From: Undaria pinnatifida | Lineage: Eukaryota > Sar > Phaeophyceae > Laminariales > Alariaceae | Length of the DNA stretch: 64,000 bases | Assembly: GCA_012845835.1 (NCBI GenBank) | Contig: JABAKD010000011.1 | Coordinates: 13,354,214-13,418,213, forward strand | Direction: 5' to 3' | Shown here: positions 1 to 11,800 of the stretch, in pieces | How positions within the stretch are numbered: position 1 is the stretch's first letter | Layout: every line of letters begins with the position of its first letter | Position numbers and translations under genes: made by a program | The notes under the pieces: model-generated | Database searches by the model: none | Told to the model about the DNA's origin: nothing | Seen by the model: the letters and a program-made list of their open reading frames with translations, nothing else

Positions 1-1030
1 ACACATTTAGGTTCACCGCTATCTTGGCATACGTGTTCGTGTACCAGTCGCGTTTTTCTTGTGTCTTGTCTTGTTTCGTTAGCATCGATTGACTGGGATA
101 CACCGGCTGTCTGTGCATAACAGTGAATATTATCACTGTGAGCGTTTTTGTGTCATGCGGCTGGGGCGTAATTTTTGTTTCGTTGACCTTTTGCCTTGGC
201 TTAAGACCAATCACGCGCCCGACAACACCCAGGCCTCGATAAGATTGAACTTTCAGACACACACCGGCCTCGTGGTACGGCTGTTCGCAGACTGTTTTTA
301 AATATTTTTATTTTGGCGATCGCTAACCCAAAAAAACCCAATCAAATTCAAGTAAACATCAGGTACAAGAATCTCATTCAGGATGTGGTCGGCTTGAAAT
401 CTTCGGGGGTCTCGCAAGCGTTCGTGTGAGTTGTTCCAGGTGTAATATTTAAAAAACAAAAAGCTCTTGAAAATTATAGAAAAGCTAAGTAGCCACTGCG
501 CGAGAAATCGGACAGTAACACCCACTAGTAATAGCCAAAACGAGTTTGTAGTTTAGCTTATATACAGTATACAGTAGGGGTCCCCCTATAAAGGGCGGTC
601 TGAATAAGGCGGTATCCCGATATAAGGCGGTCAAAATCGCTTGACGCGGCCGAGGAATTGCCCTAAAGTACTCATAACCTGGAACGAATAAGGCGGCTTC
701 CCGCAATAAGGCGGTCACATTGCTCTCGCACCCCACCGCCTTTCTGGGGGACCCCTGCTGTACTTGAGACCCATACCAGGTACGAGAGGCTTTGTGGTGT
801 CGCATTATCTCATACACCCCGTTGCTATCAGAGTCACTTTCTGTAATGTGGCGATCTTGAGATAACGCCAACTTGTGTGTAAAACAAAAACAGACAGAAC
901 TCCTCTGCAACAAACCCGAGATGAACCACGGACAAGTGCCGGATCCGTTGTTCACCCCATCTCTCAAGACGTCCCACTAACAAAAACCGCTTTTATTTGT
1001 TGGCTTGTGCCTTGCTTTCCCCGGAGACAG
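1..1030 (+). other. intron sequence at left edge
   Basis: No exon was recognised here. It should be intron of the partial + strand gene, since the exon at 1031 needs an upstream phase-2 exon that I cannot find in the window. It contains a MITE-like element at 572-760. Confidence 0.5.
572..760. mobile_element. MITE family 1 (TA-flanked, CAGTAGGGG ends)
   Basis: An approximately 189-bp element with terminal inverted repeats: CAGTAGGGGTCCCCC at the left, GGGGGACCCCTGCTG at the right. It is flanked on both sides by TA (570-571, 761-762). The interior carries several AAGGCGGTC-type blocks, also inverted near the ends. Related copies lie at 42047-42237 and 47338-47532. TA target duplication with CAGT-like termini is typical of Tc1/mariner/pogo-type non-autonomous elements. 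There is no coding capacity. Confidence 0.82.
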
Positions 1031-1198
1031 GCTGCACCTGTCGCACTGTCTGCTGGCGTTCCTCTCGGCCTTCAAGGCCGAGGAGACTTTTGGGAAGCTG
1101 CGCGACGCTTACAACATGACTCGGGCGGAGGGCACGGCGGCGGTACCAACCTTCTCAGAGTGGACGTCCATCGGCTTCTGCAACCACATCTTCTGCCG
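1031..1198 (+). CDS. exon: conserved C-terminal domain exon of the partial Zn2Cys6-family gene
   Basis: Acceptor GAGACAG|G, donor CCG|GTGAGG, phase 2 in and out. Encodes 55 full codons including KLRDAYN and EWTSIGF and ending in HIFC. Codon use is GC-rich at third positions, unlike the flanking intron. Confidence 0.8.
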
Positions 1199-2801
1199 GT
1201 GAGGGCCGTATGCGGGCGCCGAGCTTTGCTGTACGGAGAAGATGCTCGCAACAGTGTGGCTGTACCGTCGTGTCATAAATGTCGTCGGGTGAAGAAGACA
1301 CGCGATATTCTTGGCAACGGTATCGCCTTATCACTGTAGGTTTTGCCTCCTCCGCCGATGGCATTGTCGTCACTCTTCCGTGTCTGTTTTTGTGCACCGG
1401 CATCACGCTCGATTCAAGCGCCTGTTGCGTTGTGTTATTTTGCTGCGCCGTACATCACGCTCATTTCCAGCTACAATAATTGTTGTTACTGTTGACAGGG
1501 CTATTGACGATCGGCTACAAAAGAAAACGAAGCAAGCAGTCGAGGTCAACCACGAAGGCGAGGAGATCAACTCCGAAGATCAGCAGCAGCATCCACAGCA
1601 GCGCTTCCAGAACCAGCCCCAGTCAACCACGCCAGAGCGACACCAGCATCAGCACCAGCAACACCAGGGCATCCATTCCCCCCCAGACCAGCACCTGCAC
1701 CACCGCAAGGGAGACGCACACCGGGCGACGGAGGGGGGTGCCCACCGGGCCACTCCTTCCCCTCCCCCCCTCCCCTCTCAAGCTTCGATCCCACACGAGG
1801 CTGTTTCCGCGCAAGGCCTTTCGGACCAAACCGTCCCAAGGAGTTGCCGAAACGAGGCGGTTTCCGCGCAAAGCCTTTCAGAACAAACCCTCCCAAGGAA
1901 CTATCGAAACGAGGCGACTTCCGCGCAAGGTTTTTCGGAACGAACCGTCCCAAAGAGTTATCGAGGCGAGGCCATTTCTGCGCAAGGCCTTTCTGACCAA
2001 GCTCTCCCAAGGACTTATCAAAACGAGGCAATCTCCACCCAAAAGGTTTCGGACCAAACCGTTCCAAGGAGTTATCGAAACGAGGCGGTTGCCGCGCAAG
2101 GTCTATCGGACCAAACCGTCCCAAGGATTTATGGAGATGAGGCCGTCCCCGCCAAGGACGTTTCGGACCAGAGGAGCCATCAGCCACTTCGGCAAGTGCA
2201 AGGTCTGCGGTCACCCCAACCTCTTCATCGTGGCGGGGACGAGGGGGGCAATGCGGTGGAGAACGCCTCCAACCCAACGTACGCCGCTGTGTTGCCCGAT
2301 GATTACGTTTCGGAAGCTTTTCCCCCGGTGTCATATTCTGGTCTTCCAGCAGGCTGCGTCGTGGAACCGTCGCCCCCAGGCTCTTCTTCTGGTCTTGCAA
2401 GCGACGGTGGTGACGGGCAGTTGGTGTCCTGGGCGAATGAGGTAACCCCGTTGTCGCCGGTGGCAATGGGGCAAACGTCTGCAGCGGCCGCGGTGGCAAA
2501 GGAGACGGGGACAGCGGCAACGGTACCTGCGACGGTACCAGCGCAAGGGTTCCTCGGAGGTGCTTCTTACGACGTGATCGCGGTCTCGGGCGATACCGAT
2601 GCTGGTGGTGACACCTTCGGCGACGGCGGTGGCGGTGGTGTTGGTGGCGATGTGACGACGGCCGACGCGGCGGGAGGGTGGGGGGGCGCCAGCCGGAGCC
2701 GAGAGATCGGCGGGAGAGACTGCCGGTCGCGAGAAGCGGCCGGACCGCGGGACACATTTGGGTCCGACTGGAAGGACAGCGGGACGGAGAAGGGGTGGTG
2801 A
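1031..2801 (+). CDS. 3' end of a Zn2Cys6-family gene (partial; paralogue of the gene at 8583-30408)
   Basis: Two exons, 1031-1198 and 1499-2801, join in phase 2 (CG+G) and end at a TGA. The first encodes 55 residues and is homologous to the penultimate exon of the minus-strand gene. Both start with L-H-x2-H after a phase-2 acceptor, contain KLRxxYN and ExWxxIG, and end in H-x-FC before a phase-2 donor. The second exon adds about 433 residues of low-complexity, repeat-bearing tail. The DNA-binding domain, if present, lies left of the window. By homology it is probably a transcription regulator of the same family, but only the C-terminal part is visible. The long tail is unlike the 93-codon last exon of its paralogue. 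Confidence 0.72.
1499..2801 (+). CDS. exon: last exon with 19-residue repeats and Gly/Asp/Ser-rich tail
   Basis: Acceptor TTGACAG|G at 1498/1499 after a T-rich tract; TGA at 2799-2801. The phase-2 junction selects the frame beginning AIDDRLQKKTKQ. A Gln/His-rich stretch (about 1570-1690) is followed by the repeats (1795-2190), then a segment rich in Pro, Ser, Ala and Gly. Other frames are also open over the repeats, but only this one continues to 2801 and fits the upstream exon. Confidence 0.7.
1795..2190 (+). repeat. 57-bp coding minisatellite, about seven copies
   Basis: Each unit encodes a 19-residue block of the form N-E-A-V-S-A-Q-G-L-S-D-Q-T-V-P-R-S-Y-R, with substitutions at all three codon positions. 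The last copy is degenerate. The unit length is a multiple of three, so copy-number change keeps the frame. Confidence 0.9.
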
Positions 2802-3191
2802 TGGTGGACAACGACAGCGCAACGGGGATAGAGGGGCGCGGGTATCGCTTCCAGCGGTGGTGCGAGCTTATCGTTTCTCTTAGGGAGGGGATATACCGAC
2901 GCTATGCGAGCGTGATTGTTTTATTTGGGGGCAAATGTTGCTGGAGCAGGCGTTGATGATGAACGGAGGCACCTTGCAAGTTGATGCTTGAGATGAAGAG
3001 GGCGTGTTATTCGTAGCCCTGTGTTAGAACTGCACGAACGTTAGTGGAGGAATTATTTGGAATTAGTGTGGGGTATTTTTTACAGTTCTGAAACGCGTAA
3101 TATTGGCGTAAGCGGTGTTTTGGGATCGTTGCGTTAGGCATTCTCGCGATGGCTGCGGGTTGTGGGTGATCTCCGTAGACCGCAGTGGGTA

Positions 3192-3287
3192 CAGTAGTGG
3201 TCCCTATTTAGTGCCGGTATGTGCACTATAGAGAGAAACACCGGCATTATACCGCAACCGGCACTACTCGGCATACTTCCACTACTG
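3192..3287. mobile_element. MITE family 2, short copy
   Basis: Begins CAGTAGTGGTCC after a TA and ends CCACTACTG. The inside carries the family hallmark AGTGCCGG and CACCGGCATTATA blocks. Related copies are at about 21122-21303 and 51279-51482. The right TA is not preserved, so the right boundary is less certain. Confidence 0.6.
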
Positions 3288-5286
3288 GTTGTTCCATATG
3301 TGCCAAATTAGGTCACAGGCACTGTAGAGGGCAATCGGCACAATAGAAGGACCTCCACTCTACCGCATAGGTTGGACAGAGCCGTTGGCGGCGTTGGTGT
3401 TGGAAGGGGGCAGCGGAAAGGAAGGCAGGTGAACAAGTCCGCGCTGTTTTTTTCTTGGTTTTCCTTGATACACCCACCGTAAGGGATCTTATTTTGGAGG
3501 GCGTACATTGACGCCAGCAATGAACACATACCCCTGAAGTTGCCAACGTAGCTCCGTTGATTAGACGGATTGAAGCGCGGCCACGGGGCGAAAGCAGGTA
3601 AAAATAATGATAGGGGCGGGGTTCCAGGGGATAGAGGACGTGGAAGGGACGATAGCCTTCTTCCGTGGTGTCCGACGCTACGCGTTTAGCATTTGCTTGA
3701 TCGCGTGTCGATTTTCTTGTAAGCGAGGACGTTTAACAACACACCTCTTGAGTATTTGAGTGATACACATATGGATGTTCGCTGTCTGTAGGGAGTGGGT
3801 GGCATCGGATGACTAAGCCTTGATGAACGGTGGCGGTGCAGTCGGCTGTGTCACGCGTGGTGCACTCAGCCACGGCGCAGTTGTGTGCGACGCACCGGTA
3901 TTTTCTTGATGTGCCCCATAGGATTTATTTTCATGGAATTCTGACTTTTTTTTACGTATTTTTGTTGTCGTACTTTTAGTCTTTATTTTGTCTACCGACC
4001 ATTCTTCCTTAGAGGTCATAGTTTTTATATTGTCTTCCAGTCGTTCTGTGTTAGAGGACAGACTTTACATGTTCCTAAAACCATGAAAAGCATGGATATC
4101 ACACGAGGTGCTGGCCGTTGGTACACGAGACAGCACATTATTGATTTGTGGCGCACATAAGCGTTATACCTACCTCCACACATTACGCGTGTTAGAGTCA
4201 CCGCAAATACACGTCTTGCTGTCCGCGCAAGGCAGCAAGACCGGCCATATTTCAACCGTTCAGTCCTAGACTACGTGTGTGTATACAAAGAGTCCCAAAG
4301 CTGCATGCAACCGACAGGGCCTCTTTCTTGTTTTTCGCGAGTCGAAGAGACGCTTGCGTTAGGGGAGGGGGGGGTATAAGTTGTTGGTATAGTGCGTATT
4401 GGAGGTCTTAAACCCAGGTAAGGATATTTTCCTAGGTACTCTACCTAGCTGGGGAGAAAGTAAGTTCGTGCTCGCAGTGTTCTGGTTGGTCCCTTTCCTT
4501 TGACGAGGCGTTTTTTGTTGTGTACAACCCTTGGGTAACAGTGACACCTTCCAAAGTGGCGTTGCTTTTTTTCGTTGGGATTTTTTTGCCATGGACAGCG
4601 TCAGGTCACGGCAGTTTTACGACTGGTCAACAATTTCATGGGGCGTTATTAGCGGAAGGCCCTGAATAATAGTGGAGCGCTACGATTGGTGGAAATCCCT
4701 GGATGAGGTCAGCGGATTGTTCTGATTTGTGTAAATCCCACGATGAGTTCGGCGAAGTAGTCTGATTAGAGTTGACAAATGTCGATGCTGAAGTCACAGC
4801 CCCGGTTTCCGATATCAACTTTAAGGGTGGCGTCGTTTCTGTTATGTTCATGGTCTTTGGTCCCATGCTTTACTGCACGGGACTTTTCTAATTAACTGGT
4901 GAACAAATTGAAGGATCAATACGATTGGTGAAAATCCCGGGGTGAGGTCAGACATCGATACTAAAGCCAGCCCCGGGATAAATACCAAGGTGGATTCCAA
5001 CGTGGCGTCATTTTTTTTTTCTGTCCGTGGTATCTTTTCTTCCCAGATCAGATAATAGCACGGTGATAGATGTTGCGAAGTTCCTCCCAAGCAGTCGTGG
5101 TAAGGAAGAGCCTAGACTGCCGCAAAAATTTGCCCGGTCGCAGCCGTGGTAGAGTATCGTCAGGAGGCGGAATCCATGCACGGGTCACTGGCATAGAGGT
5201 CAGGATTATTGTTCCCGGGTGTTATAGAATGCGGGAATATGATATATGTGGCGTTAACGCCGCCGCAGATGATCACCAATCTCCAG

Positions 5287-5410
5287 ATCCATTTGCGGGC
5301 GGCGGGCACGGTGGACATGAAGCGGTACACCGTGCGCTCTCCCGGTTGGGAGGGGCGGCGAGCTCCAAGATGGACCGTACGGCCATGGGCAATTTTATGG
5401 AGTACGTGGG
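5287..5410 (+). other. isolated exon-like island
   Basis: GC-rich stretch with an acceptor-like AATCTCCAG and a donor-like GGG|GTGACAG. One + frame reads SRLGGAASSKMDRTAMGNF, but another + frame and one minus frame are also open. No partner exon, domain or family was recognised. It could be a relic exon or chance. Confidence 0.2.
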
Positions 5411-6889
5411 GTGACAGTCCGCAACCGTCGCACATAGGGTTCACAGCCTCCGCCGCCCGTGGCGGGGGTGAAGCGTTCTCGCCAAACGGCGTTCATAGAG
5501 GCGGACGTCCTGCAGCTGCCCGCAAAGTTTGCATGTTCGTACACAACGAGTGCACGGGACTATCGAAGCCGAATCTACTACGCAGTCGTAGGGATCAAGG
5601 TACTATAGAAGTTTGGGTATCATGAGAACGACAAGAAACCCGAAGGGAGGATGCTAACAAGAGACAAATACACTGCGCCCCGAGAAGGGCAAAGGGGCAA
5701 CCAGTTTGGGCGTGATTTCATGCCGCAGCAGAGAGGCCTCATTGATCCCAAACTATATACCTGGTACGAGTTACAGCGTCGGCGAAATGTGACAGCAGTA
5801 CTCTGGGCTGAGTACAAAATCGATCGTTCTTTTACCACGTTGGCTCCGCCAGAAACACCCTGACTTTTGGCGTCGTCGGCAGTAAGGCCAGCCCCGGATA
5901 TATCAAGGTAGGGGGCACCGACAATCGTTGGTTAATTTCGGATAATCGTCCTAGCGTAAATCATTTGCACAACAGGTGTTATCGCGAGCGCTTCATATTG
6001 CAGACGCTCACAAGCGTGTATATGGGGAAATAATAGTGCGGTTGCGGAATCTTACCCTCATGGGAGCTTGGGCTTCGCACCGATAGAAACGTCGCAATGC
6101 GTGAGCCGAGAAAATTACGGGCGATTGTTCTGGTGGTACTGGAGTGTTTGTTTCGTCGAAGAAGTCTCTGAAAAACGTCCGGTTGGTTCAGTTGATGTTG
6201 GCTGATGCTGATGCCTAGTAATTCGTTTCTCTTAACGATGAGGACGAGCGTGTATGTTATGTCTCCAGTTTTGTTTTTGATAGCACCTTATGCATCTAAG
6301 CAATAATAACAACCGCAGTACCTCGTAAGATATGATGGCCGTTTTGGTCCTGTTAATTGCAGTAGAAACGTTTGATGGAGGTGTGAACACGCTGTTCAGG
6401 TTGTTGCGAACGCTTGTTGTGTAAAGGATACATTGGGTAGCATACGATACAGCCATTCTTGCTTGTAGTAGTTTGAGTTACGAATAGTCAGTCTCGTGGA
6501 AGAAACCCCATTTCCTCCCTTCCGTATTGTTTTGCCCTCAACGACGTATATGCTGGAAATCCTGAGTCGAAGAAGTAAGAGCTGCCGCATGTGTATTCTC
6601 TCCATCTTGGGAGTCACGACTGGCCGACGTAAATATTCTTGAGTGCGAAAAATCTAGGTATCACGGGCATTTGTTTGCGACATTGCAGTTGCAGATGCGA
6701 CATCCATCGAGGGGGGGGTGTTGTGAAATAAGTAACAACAGCCTATAGACTAATGCTGCCGTTAACAATGTTCATTATCAACTACACAGCTTCATGTACT
6801 TCGTGCCTGGCATGTATGTGTCGATATACGCGAAAACTTTTCAACTTTTGCGTCGTTGCTCTACCGATTATTCGTGCATTCCCTACTTC

Positions 6890-7257
6890 TCGTCGCCCAC
6901 GGAAACATTTTTTTTTTTCTTTTTTTTTCATCCCATACATTATCCTCGCACTACTCTCGTGCTCCCTCCCAGTAGTAACTCAGATCCCCGGTCATATAGC
7001 GGGCCCTTCTCCCCCCTCCCCGCTACGGTACGTGCCTTCATTTTTATCGCGAGAAAAATTCAGAATTTTCTTCCCTCGTCGACTCCCGTCGAATTGTACC
7101 TACCCACGCTGCTAGGCGCTCTCAGCAGTCGATCCTTGTATTTTTTGCATTTTTGCAAATAAAGTAAAAATCTCACCACGGTGGGAATCGAACTCAAGGA
7201 CCAACGCTAGTAGTATTCGAGGGTAACCACTAGACCACCGGGGCAACCGGTCACAGT
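6890..7257 (-). mobile_element. tRNA-headed SINE-like element, full length
   Basis: Read on the minus strand, the head (about 7245-7165) has a GGTGGTCTAGTGG A-box-like segment and a GAGTTCGATTCC B box, as in tRNA-derived RNA polymerase III promoters. The body follows with CTGAGAGCGCC, a CTCGCGATAAAAATGAAGGCACGTACC block and a GATCTGAGTTACTACTGG block. The same order appears at 56290-56640 on the + strand. Body-only fragments occur at about 10895-11100, 36590-36705 and 56895-57040. Confidence 0.75.
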
Positions 7258-8194
7258 CGAGGCCAATAATTACTTCGGCGTCGGTGTATTTGCACTTTCC
7301 CTGTTAATCCCTAAATGCATTCAGAGCGGGATAAAAAGAGCAGCATCGGCCACACGAAACAGCCTGCTGCTGAGGTAGGGGATGTGCCCGGACTGCGAAG
7401 CAACGAGCTACTTGGTGCTGTATGCCAAATGCCCGTAGCATGGTCCCACTCGTGCTGCTGGAAGCACTTCTTAGGCTCTTGGTATTATCGCCATCGGTGT
7501 TTGGTGGATATATACATGGGCCGCAAATGCGATATTGGTTGACGTCCCAGATGGAAATAAATACTCGTTGAGTACTCCAGTGTTATCCAACGACAGCCCT
7601 TGCGACCTTGATGACAAAAAATACTAAAATAACACACCTATGGAATAAAACACATCAGCCGGTGTGGAGTCTACAGCGGACCGAAAACAACACAATGATC
7701 GACCGGGGTTGCACGGCTCAAGTCGCCAGTGCTCGCCAGCGTTCGCCCAAGACATCTTCGAGTGGGCTATTGGCAGGCTTAAGCCAAATCCGCGGCCATC
7801 CCTTGAGGCGTCCCATCCCCTTATCGAAATGCAAGGTATCAAGACAACCACCCATGCAACACGACAATCCCGCCATCCTTTGTTCCAGCTCGGTACTTGA
7901 AAACACCTGCTACAGTATGATACTGCTGCTACACTATGGGAAGATGGGAAGTCGTTCGTACGACCGTTCACCTTCAAACAAAAACAGCACACGGGGGAAC
8001 AGCGCGCCAACGCCACCCACTAGCGCTGCATAACAGCAGAGCTACACCTGGTAAATTGAATGGTAAAGCCCCACACAAACAACGCGCATTGTGGCTGCGA
8101 CCCATCGAGCCGGAGCAGACCAACTTTCACGCAATTTCACCCGGGACACGTCCAAATCGTGCCCTGGCACGAACCAAACGGAGGAGTTGCACTC

Positions 8195-8300
8195 CTGCCC
8201 CTCCCCCCTGGTGCGCGCGAGATCTGCCTGGTCGGTGAAACCCGACGTTCTCTGTCCCGGCATCGTAGGGATGCGAGGGTGTATGGTCATACGACTGCGA
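8195..8300 (-). repeat. dispersed repeat family G, inverted fragment
   Basis: The reverse complement matches the family core: ATGACCATA...CCTCGCATCCCTACGATGCCGGGAC, then TTTTCACCGACCAGGCAGA and GCGCACCA. Other copies are at 9118, 14588, 26428, 46846 and 50960. Confidence 0.6.
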
Positions 8301-8582
8301 CTCTGCAAGAAAAGGAGAAGGCCCCTCCTTCTCCCTCCAAGTGAGTCCCAAAAGGGCTTCACTGAGTGCACCCACCTTAGGGAGGAAAATGTAACATGAA
8401 TACCTAACCACTGTAGTACTTATCAGCGGTGCTGTACACACCAGATAGTACGGCGAGCCTGAACAAACTATCGCAGCCTGCCCCGTTTAGAGCCGTACCT
8501 GCAATATGGGGTAACTACTTACAACTTGCGTGGAACAAATTCGCAGCAGTATCTAAGGTAAGGGTGATTATCTAAATTACAT

Positions 8583-8862
8583 CTACGCTGGGCCCCACTC
8601 CAAGGTCGATGCCAACGCCGTCTTGTCAGCATCTTCCAGGAGCGACAATAAGCCCTTGTCGATCAGCTCGTCTTTCGACAACGAACCCTCGTCGGCTAGC
8701 TCATCTGTCCAGGGAACCTCCGCTTCGCCAGGGTACATCGGCTCGTCCTCGCACTCCACGTTGTTCAAGCTGTCCCTGCTGTCCCTGCGGTATACCGACG
8801 TGCTTTTCCGCAGCTTGGAGAATAATGACCTGCCGCAAGGACGCAGACGCACCATGTTATTG
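8583..8862 (-). CDS. exon 14: last exon of Zn2Cys6 gene
   Basis: Acceptor CCGTTTGCAG|C, stop at 8585-8583. 92 residues: a basic start (SNNMVRLRPCGRSLFSKLRK), then an acidic Asp/Glu/Leu-rich tail (DELADEGSLSKDELIDKGLL). Acidic tails in such factors can act in transcription activation; that role is an inference here. Confidence 0.82.
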
Positions 8863-11800
8863 CTGCAAACGGTAAAAATGGCATGTGGCATGCGGCAAGA
8901 GGCGCAAAGGAGCTCCGTTCTCATAAAAGAGGAAAAGACATCTCAGGTGCGACTTCAAGAATTCGTTGAAATTCATACCCGCAAGCTGCGTGTGATAATT
9001 CGATCGGCGTCGGCCTTGTTGGTGTTACAACTGGCGGCGCCGTCTACCATGTGGGAGAGAAACGTGCGAGAGCGAAGGGTGGAGGATGGAGCATGGTACA
9101 TGGTACAGAAACAACACAGTCGGGGCGGCGGGGGGGGTGTACTCGATATTCGCGCATGGCCGTAGTCGTATGACCATAAACCCGCGCATCCCGAATGCCC
9201 GGACGGAGCACGTTGGGTTTTCACCGACCAGGCAAACATTTCTTGCGCCACGCGCAAAGCGCCGTGAGGCGTTCGGCGAGTCGCATGGAGAGTGAGCTGC
9301 ATCCTAATAAGAACTGCCTGTAAGGCGGACTTGAATATGGATGACAGCTTCAAAAGGTGAAGTTCATTTCCGATATGGCCACTTCCGGAGACATCAATGG
9401 AAGCGCTATGTAACTGCCTCGTGGGTGCCTGAACATAAACACTACGTTCTATCATACGGCCATTCCCCTTGTGCGGAGTAAAAGTTCTCCACCCCGAACA
9501 AATGATCCCACTCGACCGCCAGCTGTGATCGACCGCGAGAAACGAACAAACAAAAACGGTACGCCAGTGGTCTAGCTCACGTAGTGAGCGGTTTTGCAGT
9601 GTCGTTGCCAACCGACGCCGACCCAACCTATATACTCCGGAGTATAATATAGGTGGATGAGGCAGGGGGGGGGGGGGGGGGGCACGGTATGGACGCTGGG
9701 GGAACATTCGTCCCCGTTCGCTTCCTGCAAAAATCGTCTTGGGAGTGTGTGCCGGCTTCACAGAATAAACCCCTTTTTGCTACCGAACGACATAATCAGT
9801 ACTCATCGCATCCGGCGTCCGTCCTGATTCATCCTAGAGAGGAAAAATGCCGTGGTCACAGACAGGTACGACAGAGATAAAGTAACCAAAATCAACCGAT
9901 GAAATAAAGTGAAATGCCCGCATAATATATACCGGGTACGACTACCCCATCAAAATCAACCTGAAACAAGAAGAGAAAGCAGAAAAACAAAACAAAAACA
10001 GAAAACCAAAAATGACACAAGAACGGGAGGACCCAAGAAAGAGAAGAGGGAGAAATAAAACACTCTCTTGGCTGTTCTCTCTCTCGTGGATGCCTTGATA
10101 ATCGGACGAGAAATGGACCTGGTCGCGAAAGGGGCATTTCGAGGTGTATTCGCGCTGCATCACTGACGCTCGAGCTCACCACCGCGGGAAAAACGCGCGG
10201 GGGGGGGGGGTGGGCACATGGAATTCGGACTGGGCAACAACGGCGAGGAAAAACAAAACCTTACGTCTCTATTGGTGAACCACTGTGTGCACGTGTGTGC
10301 GTGCGCCCATGGGCAATCGATGTCCCGTTGCTATTCTTGCGATGCACACCGAAAGCATAAGCCCCGTTGAAAATTCAAAGGAAAACACAAAAACACACAC
10401 GACTACCAACGATTATAGTACAGCATCGGCCATAAGGGAAACGGGACGAGTCAAACACTGCCAAGCAAGGGATTCGACCACACGCGCGAAGCAGGGTGAC
10501 GCTTGCGCTGCAGTATGCTCTCCCCGTCACGGGGGATCGTACAGCAGTAACCAGAACCCACGATGGACGCCAAAAATCAGCATTTTCCGTGGGTTTACTA
10601 CCCATCATGGCCCGGTATTTTAATATTCAGCTTTACGTTCGAACTCAACTCGTGGAAGATTTTACCCTCAGCGACCTTCTGGACAAACCACAACCCGTGG
10701 CCGCAGGAGTCTTCCCTTTCCCCCGATGCGTGCTTTCGTTGTTATCGCGCATAGGGTTCAGATGCGTGCTTTCGTTGTTATCGCGCATAGGGTTCAGTGG
10801 TCCTCAATACTGCAAGCATGCTCCCCTGTACTGATTACTATCAAATTGGTCCGCATCACTATGTCCCTCCGCATTATTGCTATTAGTGCACAATTCGACA
10901 CGACGAGGGGAAAAAAGTGCTGCATTCTCCTCGCGATAAAAAGGAAGGCACGTGCTGTAGCGGGGGAGTACATTCGAGAAAAGCCTGCTTGGTGACCCCG
11001 GATGAGCTGCGTTACGTCTACAGGGAGGGAGCAGGAGAAAGAAAAAGTGCAAGAAAAAAGATGGGATGAGCAATAGCAATTGAAAAGAAAAGGCCCCGAG
11101 TACAATGTTCCCCCGTACTAATGATGGTTGCTGCTTGACGTCACATTCGTTCGTCGTTTTTTCGTCGCTGTACATGGTTCTCGAGAATCGTGATTAGGGT
11201 CAAACGCATGTGGTCTGTCCACAGCGCCCAAACACGGCATAGTCTGTTGTCGGAATATTACCCTTTTACAGACTCTCTGCATGTGTTTTAATAAAGTCAA
11301 TGGTTTAGGTTTCACCGCATTGTCGGTAGACTGCCGCGTTTCACCTGCAAAATACGTGGTGGCAGATGCAGCCTATTCCCTTCCACTCGTCAAGGGGAGG
11401 CGCCTCTGGCGCGCTAGCAGGCCTGACGGTATTGTACGTCTCCCGCAGTTTCTCGTAGCCTAAGCGGCTCTCGTTCTTAGCGAGAGAGCCCAAGGCTAAG
11501 TGCGTGATGTGCAGCCTGCACAAAGGTAAGGAAGGCCCCGCCAGGGAAGGGAGTGGGTAGCGACGGGGAGGTATTTCGGGGTGGGGTGAACAACACGGGT
11601 TAAACAAACCCTTCGGGGCTCCGAGGGAGGGAAACACCGAAGACAAAGTGACAGCTACATAATCAGTCACAAAGAACGAGCCCAAGCTACCGGTTAACAC
11701 TTGCCACGTCAATACCAGCCACAAAACAACACGTACTCGTGATACCACTCAACTTTCCCCAAAACAGCATGCAATGCAATTCACAGTAAGGTGTTGACGA

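Larger units (their letters stand above)
2802..8582. other. intergenic region between two convergent genes
   Basis: No convincing gene. Contents: a MITE family 2 copy (3192-3287); a locally repeated block built on AAATCCC...GAGGTCAG (about 4670-5000) with a related fragment near 5875-5910; an isolated exon-like GC-rich island (5287-5410); a full SINE-like element on the minus strand (6890-7257); and an inverted fragment of another dispersed family (8195-8300). Confidence 0.6.

Noticed and set aside
1480..2445. 321-codon + frame over the 57-bp repeats
   Set aside because: Not in phase with the upstream exon and stops at 2445. The other frame fits the splice junction and runs to 2801.
1567..2811. 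414-codon minus-strand ORF opposite the repeat exon
   Set aside because: Shadow of a GC-rich coding repeat whose unit is a multiple of three; no splice or motif support on the minus strand.
7165..7245. Functional tRNA gene
   Set aside because: A- and B-box-like segments are present, but the acceptor stem and anticodon arm do not pair properly and the unit continues into a repeated body. Treated as a SINE head.
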